From NCBI GenBank assembly GCA_947652605.1, contig OX393583.1:12503222-12567221 (forward strand): a stretch of 64,000 nucleotides of DNA. Reading direction: 5' to 3'. Of the stretch, positions 11,166-22,812 are shown piece after piece. The position numbers were made by a program, and so were the translations under genes. A model generated the notes under the pieces. That model made no database searches. It saw only the letters and a program-made list of their open reading frames with translations, and was not told the DNA's origin. Source of the stretch: Elmis aenea. Its lineage: Eukaryota > Arthropoda > Insecta > Coleoptera > Elmidae. Position 1 is the first letter of the stretch, and every line of letters begins with the position of its first letter.

Positions 11166-11645
11166 AAAAAAAAATAACCGCCAGTACCAGCATGGTTCCA
11201 TTTATAAAAATTGACTTTTTGTCAAAAAACCGATTCCGCAACCTTCAAAACCGATTAAACTAACCTAAATGTCATTTAAAATTTACAAAAACGTTTTTTG
11301 GACAATTGTTGACATAATAAAAATCAATTTGTGCAGGTCACGGCACCCTTAATAAAAAACTAAATTTTGTTTTAAAAAAAATTTGAGGTTATAAAAATTA
11401 ACCAAAATAGTGCATTTGTATCCAAAATCGCTTCTTCTTCCCAAAAATGTAAATATATACAGGGTGTTTCATTTAAAATAACAAAGTTGGGGTCATTTCC
11501 GGCGAAACCGGAAGTGGAACAAATGTGTGTAACGGCTCAAAAAGCCAGGTTTTTTGCACATATCATATGTCTAAATTTTCATTTATCTAAAATCAAAACT
11601 AAAGAAAAAAAAGGGGGTGTACCACACTTCATTTACACCCGGTAT
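11166..11645 (-). mobile_element. TA-flanked element, family R, copy 1
   Basis: The end at 11645 (tttacacccggtata) and about 450 bases match 22337-22812 in reverse, and 56944-57240 in part. Shared blocks are cgaaaccggaagtgg and gttattttaaatg. Confidence 0.7.
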
Positions 11646-12127
11646 AAATTTAGAAGAACCAGAAGTCAAAATAGCGTAAGTAAGTGATTTTTATTTAAAC
11701 ACACTTTGATAAATATCCACTAGTGTTTTGCCACTTAACGGGGAGGTCCGGCCAGTAAATATCTTCTCATGTACGATCCCAGTTTGTCGGCGTCGGATAA
11801 TTAAACGCTGTAGGGTTGAATTATTGGGCTCCGGAAATTTACGAAATGTTTCGGTAAACTCTACTTTAATCCATAAAAATGATTAGTCTGTTAAAACTTT
11901 CAACTATGTACTACGTAGGTAGTTTCGGCTTCGGGAAAAATGGCATATGGATTAAACGTTACCGGCAGTAAAACACCAGAGGGCTAGAATGTTGAATTAA
12001 AGAGGAATAGCAATCAATGTATGCGCACGTCATGGATTCTTTTTAGTTTTATCAATTTCAACTGAAACATTGAAAAACTAAAATTCAGTTGAAATAGACC
12101 GGTGTTAAACGTCTTGATGTAATTATA
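11646..12127. other. No recognised feature
   Basis: Intergenic sequence; no repeats shared with the rest of the window and no supported ORF. Confidence 0.4.
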
Positions 12128-12129
12128 TA

Positions 12130-12681
12130 CAGTGTGTCCAAAAGGAATGGAATATGCTATATATCTCAGTAAATATCCACTTTAGGGAAAAATGTTTTGA
12201 ATTAAAGTTGTTTGGTACTTAGTTTTCCACCATAAGACAAAATTTAATATTTTTTTTTCGAATAACAAAAGCGCAAAGAAAAACAATTGAATTTTTTTAA
12301 ATGGCAAGGTACCCCTATATTAAACTCATTTGATAAAGATTTTTTCTCTCTTTTCAATGATGGGCCGGAGAATATCGAAAATTTAAAAGATCGTATTAGA
12401 GAAATTACACCTGAAATGGTTGGGAATGTTATAAACGGGTTTAAAAACCGAGTTTATCATTGCCAAGCTGTAAATGGTTCACAGTTTGAACTGAACACTT
12501 ATTGTAGATTTCGTCAAAAAAAAATTTCTTGAATAACTTTTGAACTAAGACAGCTATGAAAATTTTCTTTGAACATATTTGATGAGCATCTAATTTCGCA
12601 ATTTTGCCCTTCTTTAACCGACCTCATAGCTCTTAAGATAAGCGATATCCCCATTCATTTACTCGAATTTGGGACACCCTG
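12130..12681 (+). mobile_element. Internally deleted Tc1/mariner-like element
   Basis: It is flanked by TA, starts CAGTGTGTCCAAAAGG and ends gaatttgggacaccctg. It contains the tail of a transposase gene (12340-12532). A second copy of its left end starts at 12688, just after the right end. Confidence 0.7.
12340..12532 (+). pseudogene. Tc1/mariner-like transposase, C-terminal fragment
   Basis: The frame contains NIENLKDRIREITPEMV, then NGFKNRVYHCQAVNGSQFEL. This is the typical C-terminal end of insect Tc1/mariner (DDE_3) transposases, which read '..LkxrIrxexxxItpeml..v..sf.nRl..Ci.vnGghfEh'. The helix-turn-helix and catalytic DDE residues are absent. The frame runs on to a stop at 12530-12532. 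Confidence 0.7.
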
Positions 12682-12687
12682 TATATA

Positions 12688-12770
12688 CAGTGTGTCCAAA
12701 AGGTATGGAATGCTATATATCTCAGTAAATATCCACTTTAGCGAAAAATGTTTTGAATAAAAGTTGTTAG
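12688..12770 (+). mobile_element. Left-end fragment of the same mariner-like family
   Basis: CAGTGTGTCCAAAAGGTATG and about 80 bases repeat the start of the 12130 element (atatctcagtaaatatccac in both), then homology ends. Confidence 0.7.
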
Positions 12771-12864
12771 TATCAACTAAACGTACATTGTAAAGAAATA
12801 TATAACACTAAAATTTAAATATAAAATATATATAAATATAAATGAAATTAAAAAAATGAAATCA

Positions 12865-13441
12865 TTAAAAAATATTTATTTTACTAGTGCGATATTTGTT
12901 TCTCCACTCTTTCACTAGCTTTTGCAAATCGATCTCAATTTGGGTATTTGCACATTGTAATTGGTGTTGCAGGTTAGCGTCCGTTGTGTTTGAGCGTGTT
13001 TTGTGTTTGGTCAATTGCATTTTCGAAAAAAAAAAAAAAAAAAAAAAACGATTCGCAAGTGTAAATTGAACCAAAAGCGCTAACAACTTTTTGTGCCAGA
13101 TTTCTCAAATTGGACAATTTCTCTTTTGTAGCGCAAGTGTTATAAAAATCTATTTTTGATTCTGATGTTTCAAAAATGTGTTTTAATTCAATATTCAATA
13201 TTCAATATAAGTCGACCAGTTCCATTTGGAGATATTCTGGGGCCGACTCGATTTCAACATAAAAAGGAGATGAATATATTTCAAAAATTTTGTTGTATTT
13301 GTCTAACTCTAAATTACTGAATCGGCCTTCAAACGCACCTGTAAGTTTTCTTATTTCTTTTGCATATTTGATGTAATTGTTACATTTTGATTTCTTAAAT
13401 TCTTTCAACAATGCAAAGTGATGAGCGTTTTTACTTTTCAA
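12865..13441 (-). pseudogene. hAT transposase C-terminus (GTF2IRD2/EPM2AIP1-like), broken
   Basis: Minus-strand pieces in different frames read, in order, ELDKYNKIFEIYSSPF and APEYLQMELVDL, then LSNLRNLAQKVVSAFGSIYTCE, then KMQLTKHKTRSNTTDANLQ. This is the order of the hAT dimerisation region in GTF2IRD2-like proteins, where the segment after YVCE is normally followed by a Ser/Phe-Met-Lys stretch. A run of 23 A bases (13026-13048) sits exactly between them and breaks the frame; it looks like a homopolymer expansion inside the coding sequence. The N-terminal finger and the catalytic Asp blocks are missing. Confidence 0.75.
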
Positions 13442-13645
13442 TTGCTATTCTAATAACAACAATTTCTTAATTTTTGAATATATGGATGCACAAATAATGT
13501 ATTTTTTTAGGTAATACATTGGTTTTCACTACTATGGCCATTATAAAATAAATATATTTTGTAAAAGTGTGATGAATCTCGCGGGCCGGAAAAATGTTCA
13601 AGGCGGGCCACATGCGGCCCGCGGGCTGCGGGTTGGCCACCCCTG
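12865..13645 (-). mobile_element. hAT remnant of GTF2IRD2/Charlie type
   Basis: Right end 13568-13645 is rich in gcgggcc/ggcccgc and closes ggttggccacccctg, the typical complement of hAT ends beginning CAGGGGTGGCCAACC. The coding tail lies only about 200 bases inside it, so most of the gene was deleted. No partner end is seen on the left. Confidence 0.7.
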
Positions 13646-14640
13646 GTCTACATACTTGATGGAACATACTTGGACAAAATGTTGGCGTCAATTTTATCCT
13701 AAATTTGGTGTTAATTTGATATTTTATTAAAAAATTTTTTTTTTACTGCATTAAATTTGCCTCAAAAGAGAACACAAGAATGAAAGACTACATATCAATT
13801 TGTGTGTGTTTTCGATTCACTCGCCAATTTTAAAACCAGATTTGTTTGCGGTGTTTTTGTTGTGCTTTCAGATTAATTTGTTGGCGAAAATATTGGCAAA
13901 AGTTGGGAACCTCCTGCCGTAAATTGTAAGTCTATATTTTAAAAGAGATCAAGCCGATTTCTAAACATCTGACACTAAACCTTCAAATTTCATACCCCGC
14001 TAATCGTCCCAAGATGGGTTTGCCGTGCGGTGCATGCATTTTGTACAGGTTTTGGCCCGCGCTGCAGTCACTTCTAAAGTTGGGAGACAACACTCCCGTC
14101 CCTAACTCGGCTACCTACGAAGGAAAAGAAAACGTATCAACGGTTCAACAAACATTTCTCCAAAGTTTATATACACTTTCTGTATAGGCTTAAAACTCTA
14201 TTTGCTTGATTTAGATAAAGCTGGGGGCTCGAATAACTACGTAGTTGCTTGGAATTTTTGTGACTACCGGGGTTTTGAACGGTTTTAAAAGGCAGGAAAC
14301 GAATGTTATGCCTATTTGTGTTTCCGTTGTATCTATGTGTATATTGATTTATAACGTGCAAAAGTCGAATATTTGAAGCTTTTTGTTTGTAGGTGCATAT
14401 TCATGAACCACGGTAATTTTTCACTGTAGCTTTTTCGGAAGTTATAATAGACACGTCTCATTGTCGCTAAAATGAAATAAAAACGCCTGTTCACTGGTGT
14501 AATATAATTATGCTTTCGATTTCATTTAAGAAAATTTATGACTTAGCAAATTTAGCTGAAAACAAAATGTAAAGTTGTAATTTTTATTACTAATTTTGAC
14601 GAAAAATTCAAAACTGTAGATTAACATCGATAGTGTAATA
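13646..14640. other. No recognised feature
   Basis: About 1 kb without supported genes or repeats shared in this window. Confidence 0.4.
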
Positions 14641-14831
14641 CAGGGGTCGGCAACCTTTTTGATAAGAAGGGCACCCCGAATACCTAACTTATGACAAAGG
14701 GCACTTTTCAATTATTTTCCAAGCTAAAGTGCAGGGATTGGCAAATAGGATTTGATCAGTGTGCCAAATATTAAAACTAGTTAGGTTAGACCGCTAGCAA
14801 CTTTATCCAAACTAGTTAGGTTAGACCGCTG

Positions 14832-16391
14832 CACAGTGGGGTATTTGCCTGATTTAGCTGGCCAAAATTTTCAAATTAATTACAGGTCAAAATAAATTAC
14901 TACTTAAGAGAGTTAAATAGTCAAAGAACAGTTGGCCATCATCTTTTACTTCTCAGCGCCATCTGTAATCCACTCCAGTCAATCATAATTCAAATGTTTT
15001 AATAGTGCAATTATTTGGTTGTCATTGTAAATGAACGTCATTCTTTTAATTGTTTGACTAGTTTTTTCAAACAAGTCTCAAAGAGTGTTAAAGTATGGAT
15101 CATTGCGAAGCAGATAAGTGAGAAGATTTTTTAAATAATTTAATGAAATTTCAATAATTTTAAAATACTAAAATTTCCATTCAAAAACAACCGTTTTTTA
15201 TTGAAATGTTTTGCTGATTTTTAAAGAAACCGTAGGTTTTTGTTGTACTTCAGGGTGCGTCCCGATATTTTTCTTTACGTCAATACAAAAAGAAAGGTTT
15301 TAAGTTTAAGAAAATAAAAAAAGTTGCCCCGGATTCGCTAAGCTTTATTTGTAGTAGGCCAGATAAATTCTATAGTCATAAATGTCATTTTTATGGGTCA
15401 TAGTTTCTTTTGTTGTAAAATGTTTTTTTTTTACTTTTAGCATCATCAGAAAACCAAAAATTAACTAGAATAGATATATTTAACATCATGCGGCAACATA
15501 AAAATACTAATATTAACGAACAATTTTAGATTACCCAAAATTATTTATTAAGCAGTGCATGTTATTCAAAACAACAAAAAAAAAGCAATAAAACAAATTT
15601 TCCTACATAAAATCGGAGATAAAACGTAGATAGGTGGCAGCCCATAACAAAGAAAATATCTTTAAACAAAAAAATCATGATTGGCTTCAGGGCATATTTG
15701 ATATACCAGAACAAAAACAGTGTTTGGGGCGCCCCTCATTGAGGACATTTAAGGAGTCGAGTGAACGCATTAAAATACGTAAGACTTTTTCGTTTTTATA
15801 ATGTTCATTCAAAAAAAAATTGTAACTTGCGTAGGTATTATTAAAAATAACTACATTAACCATTACCTATTTCGAATAAGAAAAAAACAAGGAATTTAAA
15901 TAAGTCATAGCCAACTATACCTTTTATTTAAAAAAAGGCAAGTTTGTGTCATAACTTATTAACGGCGCGCGTATTTTTTTTTTATACTACTGTTAAATTC
16001 TTCATAAAAATAACTAAAAATAATTTTTTTTTCTGATAATTACTACAATAACGGAGAAATAACAAATTATAAATATGTATGACCAAAAAGTTTTTTTTCT
16101 TCTAACTTAAAAACCGGAAATGATAGCTTATTTTTGTAAACGGTTCGGAGTTTGTCTCAAAAAACTGCACATTTTTGGTAAATTAACCGTTTCTCTATCT
16201 TGAATATTAAGTGAGATACACATATAATCCCATCAAATTTGGACCACCCTGTATGTAATGCTAATAAAAAAACGATTTTTCTCGCTAAAAATATTATTTT
16301 AAATATCAGCCTTAAATAATAAGCATATTTTGAATCAATTAAATAACAAAAATAATTTTGGCCAGCTAGATCAGGCAAATACCCCACTGTG
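14832..16391. mobile_element. Element with CACAGTG ends and 5-bp TSD (Transib/RAG-like candidate)
   Basis: The ends are inverted repeats of about 37 bases starting CACAGTGGGGTATTTGCC and continuing through agctggccaaaatt, with one mismatch. They are flanked by the exact 5-base repeat CGCTG (14827-14831 and 16392-16396) in an otherwise continuous tandem array, so the insertion is clean. A 5-bp GC-rich TSD and a CACWATG-like start are Transib traits, and CACAGTG is also the V(D)J heptamer. No transposase was found; it is non-autonomous and contains a family P1 arm. Confidence 0.6.
15896..16258. mobile_element. Family P1 right arm, nested
   Basis: From catagccaactat to the end aatttggaccaccctg it matches the right arm of the 37.5-kb palindrome. 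The left arm is absent. Confidence 0.75.
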
Positions 16392-16818
16392 CGCTGGCAA
16401 CTTTTTCCAAATTAGTTGGGTTGGACCGCTGGCAACTTTTTCAAAATTTGTTGGGTTAGACCGCCGGCAACTTTTTCAAAATTTGTTGGGTTAGACCGGT
16501 GGCAACTTTTTCAAAATTTGTTGGGTTAGACCGGTGGCAACTCTTTCAAAATTTGGACCGCTGACAACTTTTTCAAAATTTGTTGGGTTAGACCGCTGGC
16601 AACTTTTTCAAAATTTGTTGGGTTAGACCGCTGGCAACTTTTTCAAAATTTGTTGGGTTAGACCGCTGGCAACTCTTTCAAAATTTGTTGGGTTAGACCG
16701 CTGGCAACTTTTTCAAAATTTGTTGGGTTAGACCGCTGGCAACACTTTCAAAATTTGTTGGGTTAGACCGGTGGCAACTCTTTCAAAATTTGTTGGGTTA
16801 AACCGCTGGCAACTTTTT
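16392..16818 (+). repeat. 35-bp minisatellite, about 12 units
   Basis: The unit is roughly ctggcaactttttcaaaa then tttgttgggttagaccg, repeated head to tail with small substitutions (ctg/cgg/gtgg, ttttt/tcttt) and one shortened unit near 16555. Two further diverged units sit at 14775-14831 on the other side of the CACAGTG insertion, so the array predates that insertion. Confidence 0.9.
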
Positions 16819-17096
16819 CCAAAGGAATATCTCATACCATTTTAGCTAGTTATGGTATAAAGATATGAAAATTTTCGATATTTAAAGATACTTAGCGTGC
16901 CGTCGAAAATCTCTCGCGCGTGACACCTATTTGCCATCCCTATAATAGTGCGACAAACAGCACGTCATTGGGAAAGTGGTGGGTTTACAAGTTATTTTAC
17001 GTTAGTGGCGGGCACTTTCAAAATGCTTCGCGGGCACCACGTTGCCGACCCCTGGTGTACTGTTCATTAGGATATTTTCCGATTTTGAGAAACAAT

Positions 17097-17240
17097 TTAT
17101 ATGTGCGTGGGAAGACATTCTACCAAGGAGTGCACTAAGCCTAAAAATAGTAAACCAAAATGCGTACACTGTGGAGGAGAACATCCAGCTAACTATAGAG
17201 GATGCAAAGTTGCCATAGAACTACAGAAAAAGAAAAAAAA
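17097..17240 (+). pseudogene. Non-LTR ORF1 (gag) zinc-knuckle fragment
   Basis: The frame reads GRHSTKECTKPKNSKPKCVHC, then GGEHPANYRGCKVAIELQKK. This is the tail of the CCHC knuckle cluster in insect Jockey-type ORF1 proteins ('..HSTxxC....pkCaxCgxxHpAnYrGC.v.kel..'). Such proteins bind the element RNA. Only the last knuckles remain; upstream coding and the RT gene are absent. The sequence becomes A-rich after 17224. Confidence 0.7.
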
Positions 17241-17342
17241 TGACTATTACATTATTTCTTTCTACTTGCAAACTTTGACATGTATGAAACATATTAATGT
17301 AATTTTATTTGTTTCAGGTAAAGGATCAACCTTCATTATTTA

Positions 17343-17626
17343 GTAATATAACAAATATTTGTAGGCAAATATCGGTAAGTTATAATTTAACGTTGACGAG
17401 TAGAAAATTATTGTTAAATAACGAAACAATACTGGCTGTTTTCTTTTGTTCTTCCACATAAATATTGCTATAAAAGTTTCACAGCTTACGTGCTGCTTCG
17501 TCATTGGAAACAATTCTTAAAAACTCGTGAAACAACCATTTATGTTTATCCTACTTATGAACATTCGTAGTTACGACCAAAAGAAAAAAATAACCCAAGA
17601 ACAGTTTCATGATCCTATCTTTTGTG
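17343..17626. other. No recognised feature
   Basis: AT-rich spacer between the gag fragment and the next MITE. Confidence 0.4.
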
Positions 17627-17628
17627 TA

Positions 17629-18817
17629 AGGGAGACCGGGGATAAAAGTAACACGGGTAGGTTGTAACAGTGCCTATAGTTTCTTTACTTTTTGTTTTAT
17701 ATCGCCCTAAACGCTTTTGCAATGTTAAGTTACATCCAGCTCCCTACCTACATTGCTAGTTTTCATCTGTCATAGAGGTTAACGTTTTGCCAGCCAGAGT
17801 CACTATTTTCCGCCTAAAAGTTACTGCGTTGTCTCATCCGTCGAGTAACTTTTAGGCGATCTCTAAAATAGGAACAAAAAAGTACCTATATTATTTTGTT
17901 CTAAATTTAGTTGGCTATTGGTGGATGCAATACAATTTGACGTTACAATCGTGGTTAATTGTGGATTCCCTGAAATTTTTTTTGTGTACACTTGGGGACA
18001 AAAGTAACAAAGTGTTACAACCAACCCCAATTAATGTTTTCACTTGCAAATGTTCACTCTTAGCATATAATTGGTGGCTTTCTTCGTAGATGAGAATATA
18101 CAAGAGTTGTCGGAATAATTTTCCAGTTTGTTGTATCTTTTTGATTCACATTTTTAAATATGTAGGTACTTATAATCTTGGCAAACCTGGTAACTGCAGT
18201 CCCAAATTATTAAATTATATACTCTACTAGCCGCCATTGTTTTTATTCTATTACCTTAATATTTATAACTTAATATAAACAAAGCTTTAACCAACCCAAC
18301 TTAACCTGACCCTCTTTTACTGATTTAATGAATGACGGTCAGTTTAAGGGCGGTTAGATTTTTTTAAAATTATTATGATCCAGTATAAATTTAATAATTT
18401 GGGACCGCCCTTACCTGGTATGCCATACTGTTCACTTATCATTTTGTATTGTACCAAAGATTTTTTTTTAATTTTTTCATTTTGCTAATGTGTATTTTTG
18501 AATAAAATAATAATTTTGTTGATGAATACTAATATATTTACCCACTACTTATGAGCTGTGTAAATTATTTTGCCGTTACAACTTACCCCAATCATTGTTA
18601 CTTTAAGCCCCAATGTTGAGGTTGAAAGTAACAGCTGTCTTACTAAAGAAAAAAAAAATTTCTAACAGTTGCTTTACGAAACACACGAAATAAATATCTT
18701 GGAAGCAAGACAAATGTCCAATCTATCATTAAACCAATTTGGATGTAAAAAAATTTTAATAATCTATGAGAAATTAAATAAAAACAAAAAAATGTTACTT
18801 TTATCCCCGGTCTCCCC
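17629..18817 (+). mobile_element. TA-flanked MITE with GGGGAGACCGGGG ends, copy 1
   Basis: TIRs read (A/G)GGGAGACCGGGGATAAAAG and return as ttatccccggtctcccc at 18817, with TA on both sides. Compared with copies at 21020-22331 (inverted) and 42586-43867 it lacks about 120 bases near 18225. The TA target suggests Tc1/mariner superfamily (pogo-like possible). A frame of 62 codons without stop (17915-18103, minus) recurs in every copy. Confidence 0.85.
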
Positions 18818-19041
18818 TACCTACAGGGTTGACCATATTCTAATGTTTTACAGGCTATCTCGGTTACCTTAATAGTTAGCGAAAATCTGTCTTCGGTCTC
18901 GTAGGCTATTTTTTTTATATCGCTTTCCATTTTGGCACTTCTATTTCATATTAAAGTAATTGATTACTTATGGGTATCCCTAATACAATATAAGCATAAT
19001 AACGTTCTCTTTTACTCATTTACCTATGCAATACACTACAT

Positions 19042-20417
19042 CAGTAGCGGACTGGGCAATTCAACCGGCCCGGGAAAAACCTGCTAGACCGGCCCCCAAA
19101 AAATTAATAACCCAAAAAAATGTTATTTTAAAATGTTGTCATGTTTAGATAATAATAAAATTATTTCTAAAAAATTTCCATGTTCAGTCTCATTGTTCTC
19201 TAATGAGAATGAATTAGCAGATTCCGATCTGTGAGCCCGAAAAGCTAAACCCCTTTTTCCAATTAGTTTTACAACATCTATAATTCTTTCCAATACTTGC
19301 TTGCGTTCAAGAGCATTTTTGACATTTTTGACGTAAGCTTCCTTCATTTGAAAACATTAAACCATAAATATTCTTTGTTTTAGGTTTAAGCATATGGCTA
19401 TAAACAATTTTCATGGATCGTATTATTTTCATGTTCTTTATTTGCAGAATATGCTTCCAGTCTTTCATTCCATCATTTACAAACGAACATTCGTTCTTAT
19501 GTATGCCAAGCACACGGAACAAAATAGAGATTCTTTTTCCAAACAATATAATTACCATCGTCTATTTATATTATCATCTCTGTAAAATATAACGTTTGGC
19601 TTAAATGGCAAATAAGTTGGCAATAGTTGGCTAATAAGGATGTTTGTTAAAAAAATCCTCAAAATTTTGACCTCTTGCTGTTGTGAAATAACTAGCTGAT
19701 GAGCATTCAAAATTTTTGTTACTTGATAAGTTAGACTTGAACATGAAGACTTTGCGTTGATAATCGACGTTTCAATTTTGTCTGTTTCAACGGGGCAGAT
19801 TATATTGTCTTCGTTTGTCGAATTTGATTAATGCAAATCTTGATCAATGTTAGATTTTTCAACTTCAGGTGCACTAACTTTAGAAGTTAAAGCAAACAAA
19901 TCACTTAACTTGAAACTTTTTTTAGCAGCTTCGTGAAGTACTTTTTGCTTTTTCTCTGTCTCTTTGAGCACATTTTCTTTTTTCCATTTTACCTTGATTA
20001 GAAACTATAACCAGAATAATCTCACAATCGCACAATTGAAGTAAAGAATCAGTCTGCATTTATTAAGTTTAATAATTGTTTATTAATTACTAAAATATTA
20101 AAACCAAAATTCTAGTAAGGTATAATATCAATATCACTTGGAGCTCAAACACAGCCCGGACGGTGAAATTTAACGAAAACGTCGGACATAGCAGAGACAC
20201 AAATCAGAGACGTAGTCAGCTTATAAAGCTTGGGAGGGCCAGGGGTACCTACAAAAATTATGCGATGTTGTAACTTATTCTTTATTTATTACTAACCGAA
20301 ATAATAATATTGCATAATTTTTTCATAAAAATCATAACAAGTACTGTGGGTCGCGGCCTCAGAGCGACCGACCCACCGGGATTCCTCCCGGTGTCCCGCC
20401 GGCCCAGTCCGCCACTG
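19042..20417 (-). mobile_element. hAT transposon, ZMYM1/TTF-finger type, degenerate
   Basis: TIRs CAGTAGCGGACTGGGC at 19042 and gcccagtccgccactg ending at 20417 differ at one base. Flanks CACTACAT (19034-19041) and CAGTACAT (20418-20425) match at 7 of 8, a good hAT TSD. It holds a decayed transposase of the DUF4371 group. Confidence 0.85.
19123..19600 (-). pseudogene. hAT transposase (TTF zinc finger + DUF4371), fragment
   Basis: Minus-strand pieces in two frames: first SFVNDGMKDWKHI, the core of the TTF-type zinc finger of ZMYM1-like proteins; then VLERIIDVVKLIGKRGLAFR and HGNFLEIILLLSKHDNILK, the start of DUF4371 ('ii.vikfLakrglpfRGh....nFleLl.llskyd..L'). Faint coding traces continue upstream to about 19870. 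The catalytic RNaseH part and the dimerisation region are missing, so the copy is dead. Confidence 0.75.
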
Positions 20418-20425
20418 CAGTACAT

Positions 20426-21017
20426 GCTTTTCCGCTATGTTCTCGATTTTGTCTTGCGTAAACTGTCCCTTGTTATTTTTGCAGCTAAATATATTGACTT
20501 GACACCATCCAGGCGGTTTAATAAAGAAAGTAACTACGTCACAGCACACTTTGTGGCCGTAGATACTGAAAGTCTAATTTGACAACGTCTGTGTTAAAAT
20601 CCAATTATTTTAATTTATGTTAATCTTGGTTCCATTAAGGCGCCCAATAAAACAAGTACTAAAATTCTTAATTATTCCTGCTTAAATTATTGTCATTTGT
20701 TTTAATCGTGTCGTAAAATAAAAATTTTATTTACTAATTAATTACTCCGGTTTAATTTCATCTTTTCGCAAGAGATTTCCTCGTGTGGCGCAATAACGAG
20801 CAGTAATTTGTTAATTTTCCGAATGTGCGCTTGGTTCGGCAGTAGTTAAGTTTTTAAAAAGTACTATACAAATTTGCATCCTACTATTTTTAATTTATTT
20901 ATGCAAAATTAATTTGTGTATAGCGTCGTTGCTAAAAACCCGTTAATGAAGTTATATAAAATAAGTTTTCAGTTTTAGTTTATCACTTTTTTTTTAATAT
21001 TTCGGAAAAAACTTATG
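20426..21017. other. No recognised feature
   Basis: A minus-strand open stretch at 20420-20549 (CQVNIFSCKNNKGQFTQDK) directly abuts the hAT insertion site; I cannot assign it. The rest is AT-rich. Confidence 0.3.
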
Positions 21018-21019
21018 TA

Positions 21020-22331
21020 GGGGAGACCGGGGATAAAAGTAACATTTTTTTGTTTTTATTTAATTTCTCATAGATTATTACAAATTTTTTACATCCAAAT
21101 TGGTTTAATGATAGATTGGACATTTGTCTTGCTTCTAAGATATTTATTTCGTGTTTCGTAAAGCAACTGTTAGAAAAAAAATTTTTTCTTTAGTAAGACA
21201 GCTGTTACTTTCAACCTCAATGTTGGGGCTAAAAGTAACAATGATTGGGGTAAGTTGTAACGGCAAAATAATTTACACAGCTCATAAGTAGTGGGTAAAT
21301 ATATTAGTATTCATCAACAAAATTAATATTTTATTCAAAAATACACATTAGCAAAATGAAAAAATAAAATAAAAATCTTTGGTACAATACAAAATGATAA
21401 GTGAACAGTATGGCATACCAGGTAAGGGCGGTCCCAAATTATTAAATTTATACTGGATCATAATAACTGTTTGTTTTATTTTAAAAAAATCTAACCGCCC
21501 TTAAACTGACCGTCATTCATTAAATCAGTAACAGAGGGTCAGGTTAAGTTGGGTTGGTTAAAGCTTTGTTTATATTATGTTATAAATAATAAGGTAATAG
21601 AATAAAAACAATGGCGGCTGGTAGGAAAACCAAAAGTACCAGATCTTACCAATTTACATAGGTTTTATAATTTAAAATACTTTTTAAGAAATGATTTAGC
21701 TTTACATACATTTCCATCATTAAACCGATATTATATACTGAGTTTTGTAATTTAATAATTTGGGACTGAAGTTACCAGGTTTGCTAAGATTATAAGTACC
21801 TACATATTTAAAAATGTGAATCAAAAAGATACAACAAACTGGAAAATTATTCCGACAATTGTATATTCTCATCTACGAAGAAAGCCACCAATTATGTGCT
21901 AAGAGTGAACATTTGCAAGTGAAAACATTAATTGGGGTTGGTTGTAACACTTTGTTACTTTTGACCACAAGTGTACACAAAACAAATTGCAGGGAATCCA
22001 CAATTAACCACGATTCTAACGTCAAATTGTATTGCATCCACCAATAGCCAACTAAATTTAGAACAAAATAATATAGGTACTTTTTTGTTCCTATTTTAGA
22101 GATCGCCTAAAAGTTACTCGACGGATGAGACAACGCAGTAACTTTTAGACGGAAAATAGTGACTCTGGCTGGCAAAAAGTTAGCCTCTATGACAGATGAA
22201 AACTAGCAATGTAGGTGGGAGCTGGATGTAACTTAACATTGCAAAAGCGTTTAGGGCGATATAAAAAAAAATTAAAGAAACTATAGGCACTGTTACAACC
22301 TACCCGTGTTACTTTTATCCCCGGTCTCCCC
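21020..22331 (-). mobile_element. TA-flanked MITE with GGGGAGACCGGGG ends, copy 2
   Basis: Same TIRs as copy 1, opposite orientation, TA at 21018-21019 and 22332-22333. It includes the segment deleted from copy 1. The conserved 62-codon frame lies at 21859-22047 on the plus strand. Confidence 0.9.
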
Positions 22332-22336
22332 TACAT

Positions 22337-22812
22337 ATACCGGGTGTAAATGAAGTGTGGTACCTACACCTCCTTCTTTTCTTTAGTTTTGATTTTAGAT
22401 AAATGAAATTTTGTACGTATGATATGTGCAAAAAACCGGGCTTTTTGAGCACATGCACACATTTGTTTCACTTCCGGTTTCGCCGTAAATGACTCCAACT
22501 TTGTTATTTTAAATGGAACACCCTGCATATTTTTACGTTTTTGGGAAGAGGAAGCGATTTTGGATACGACTTCACTATTTTGGTGAATTTTTATAACCTC
22601 AAAAAATGTTTGAAAAAAAATTTAATTTTTTATAAAGGGTACCGTGACCTGCATAAATTGATTTTTGTTATGTCAACAATTGTCCAAAAAACGTTTTTGT
22701 AAATTTTAAATGACATTTAGGTTACTTTAATCGGCTTTGAAGGTTGCGGAATCGGTTTTTTTGACAAAAAGTAAATTTTTTTTAAATGGAACTATGGTGG
22801 TTATTTTAATGG
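22337..22812 (+). mobile_element. Family R element, copy 2
   Basis: It starts ccgggtgtaaatgaag after TA and matches 11166-11645 in reverse over its length. The far end is unclear. Confidence 0.7.

Larger units (their letters stand above)
14641..17054. mobile_element. Non-autonomous hAT element with internal minisatellite
   Basis: The left end CAGGGGTCGGCAACCTTTTT at 14641 and right end cacgttgccgacccctg at 17054 are inverted repeats, each followed inward by gggcac motifs. Flanks GTGTAATA (14633-14640) and GTGTACTG (17055-17062) match at 6 of 8 bases, compatible with an aged 8-bp hAT TSD. No transposase is seen. Its centre holds the 35-bp tandem array, split by a separate insertion at 14832-16391. 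Confidence 0.75.

Noticed and set aside
15086..15120. Short ATG frame (MDHCEADK) inside the CACAGTG element
   Set aside because: Only eight codons, with no clean splice donor; cannot be tied to a transposase.
20292..20549. Minus-strand frame with QVNIFSCKNNKGQFTQDK
   Set aside because: Partly hAT terminal sequence; the remaining 45 residues look coding-like but I could not match them to any family.
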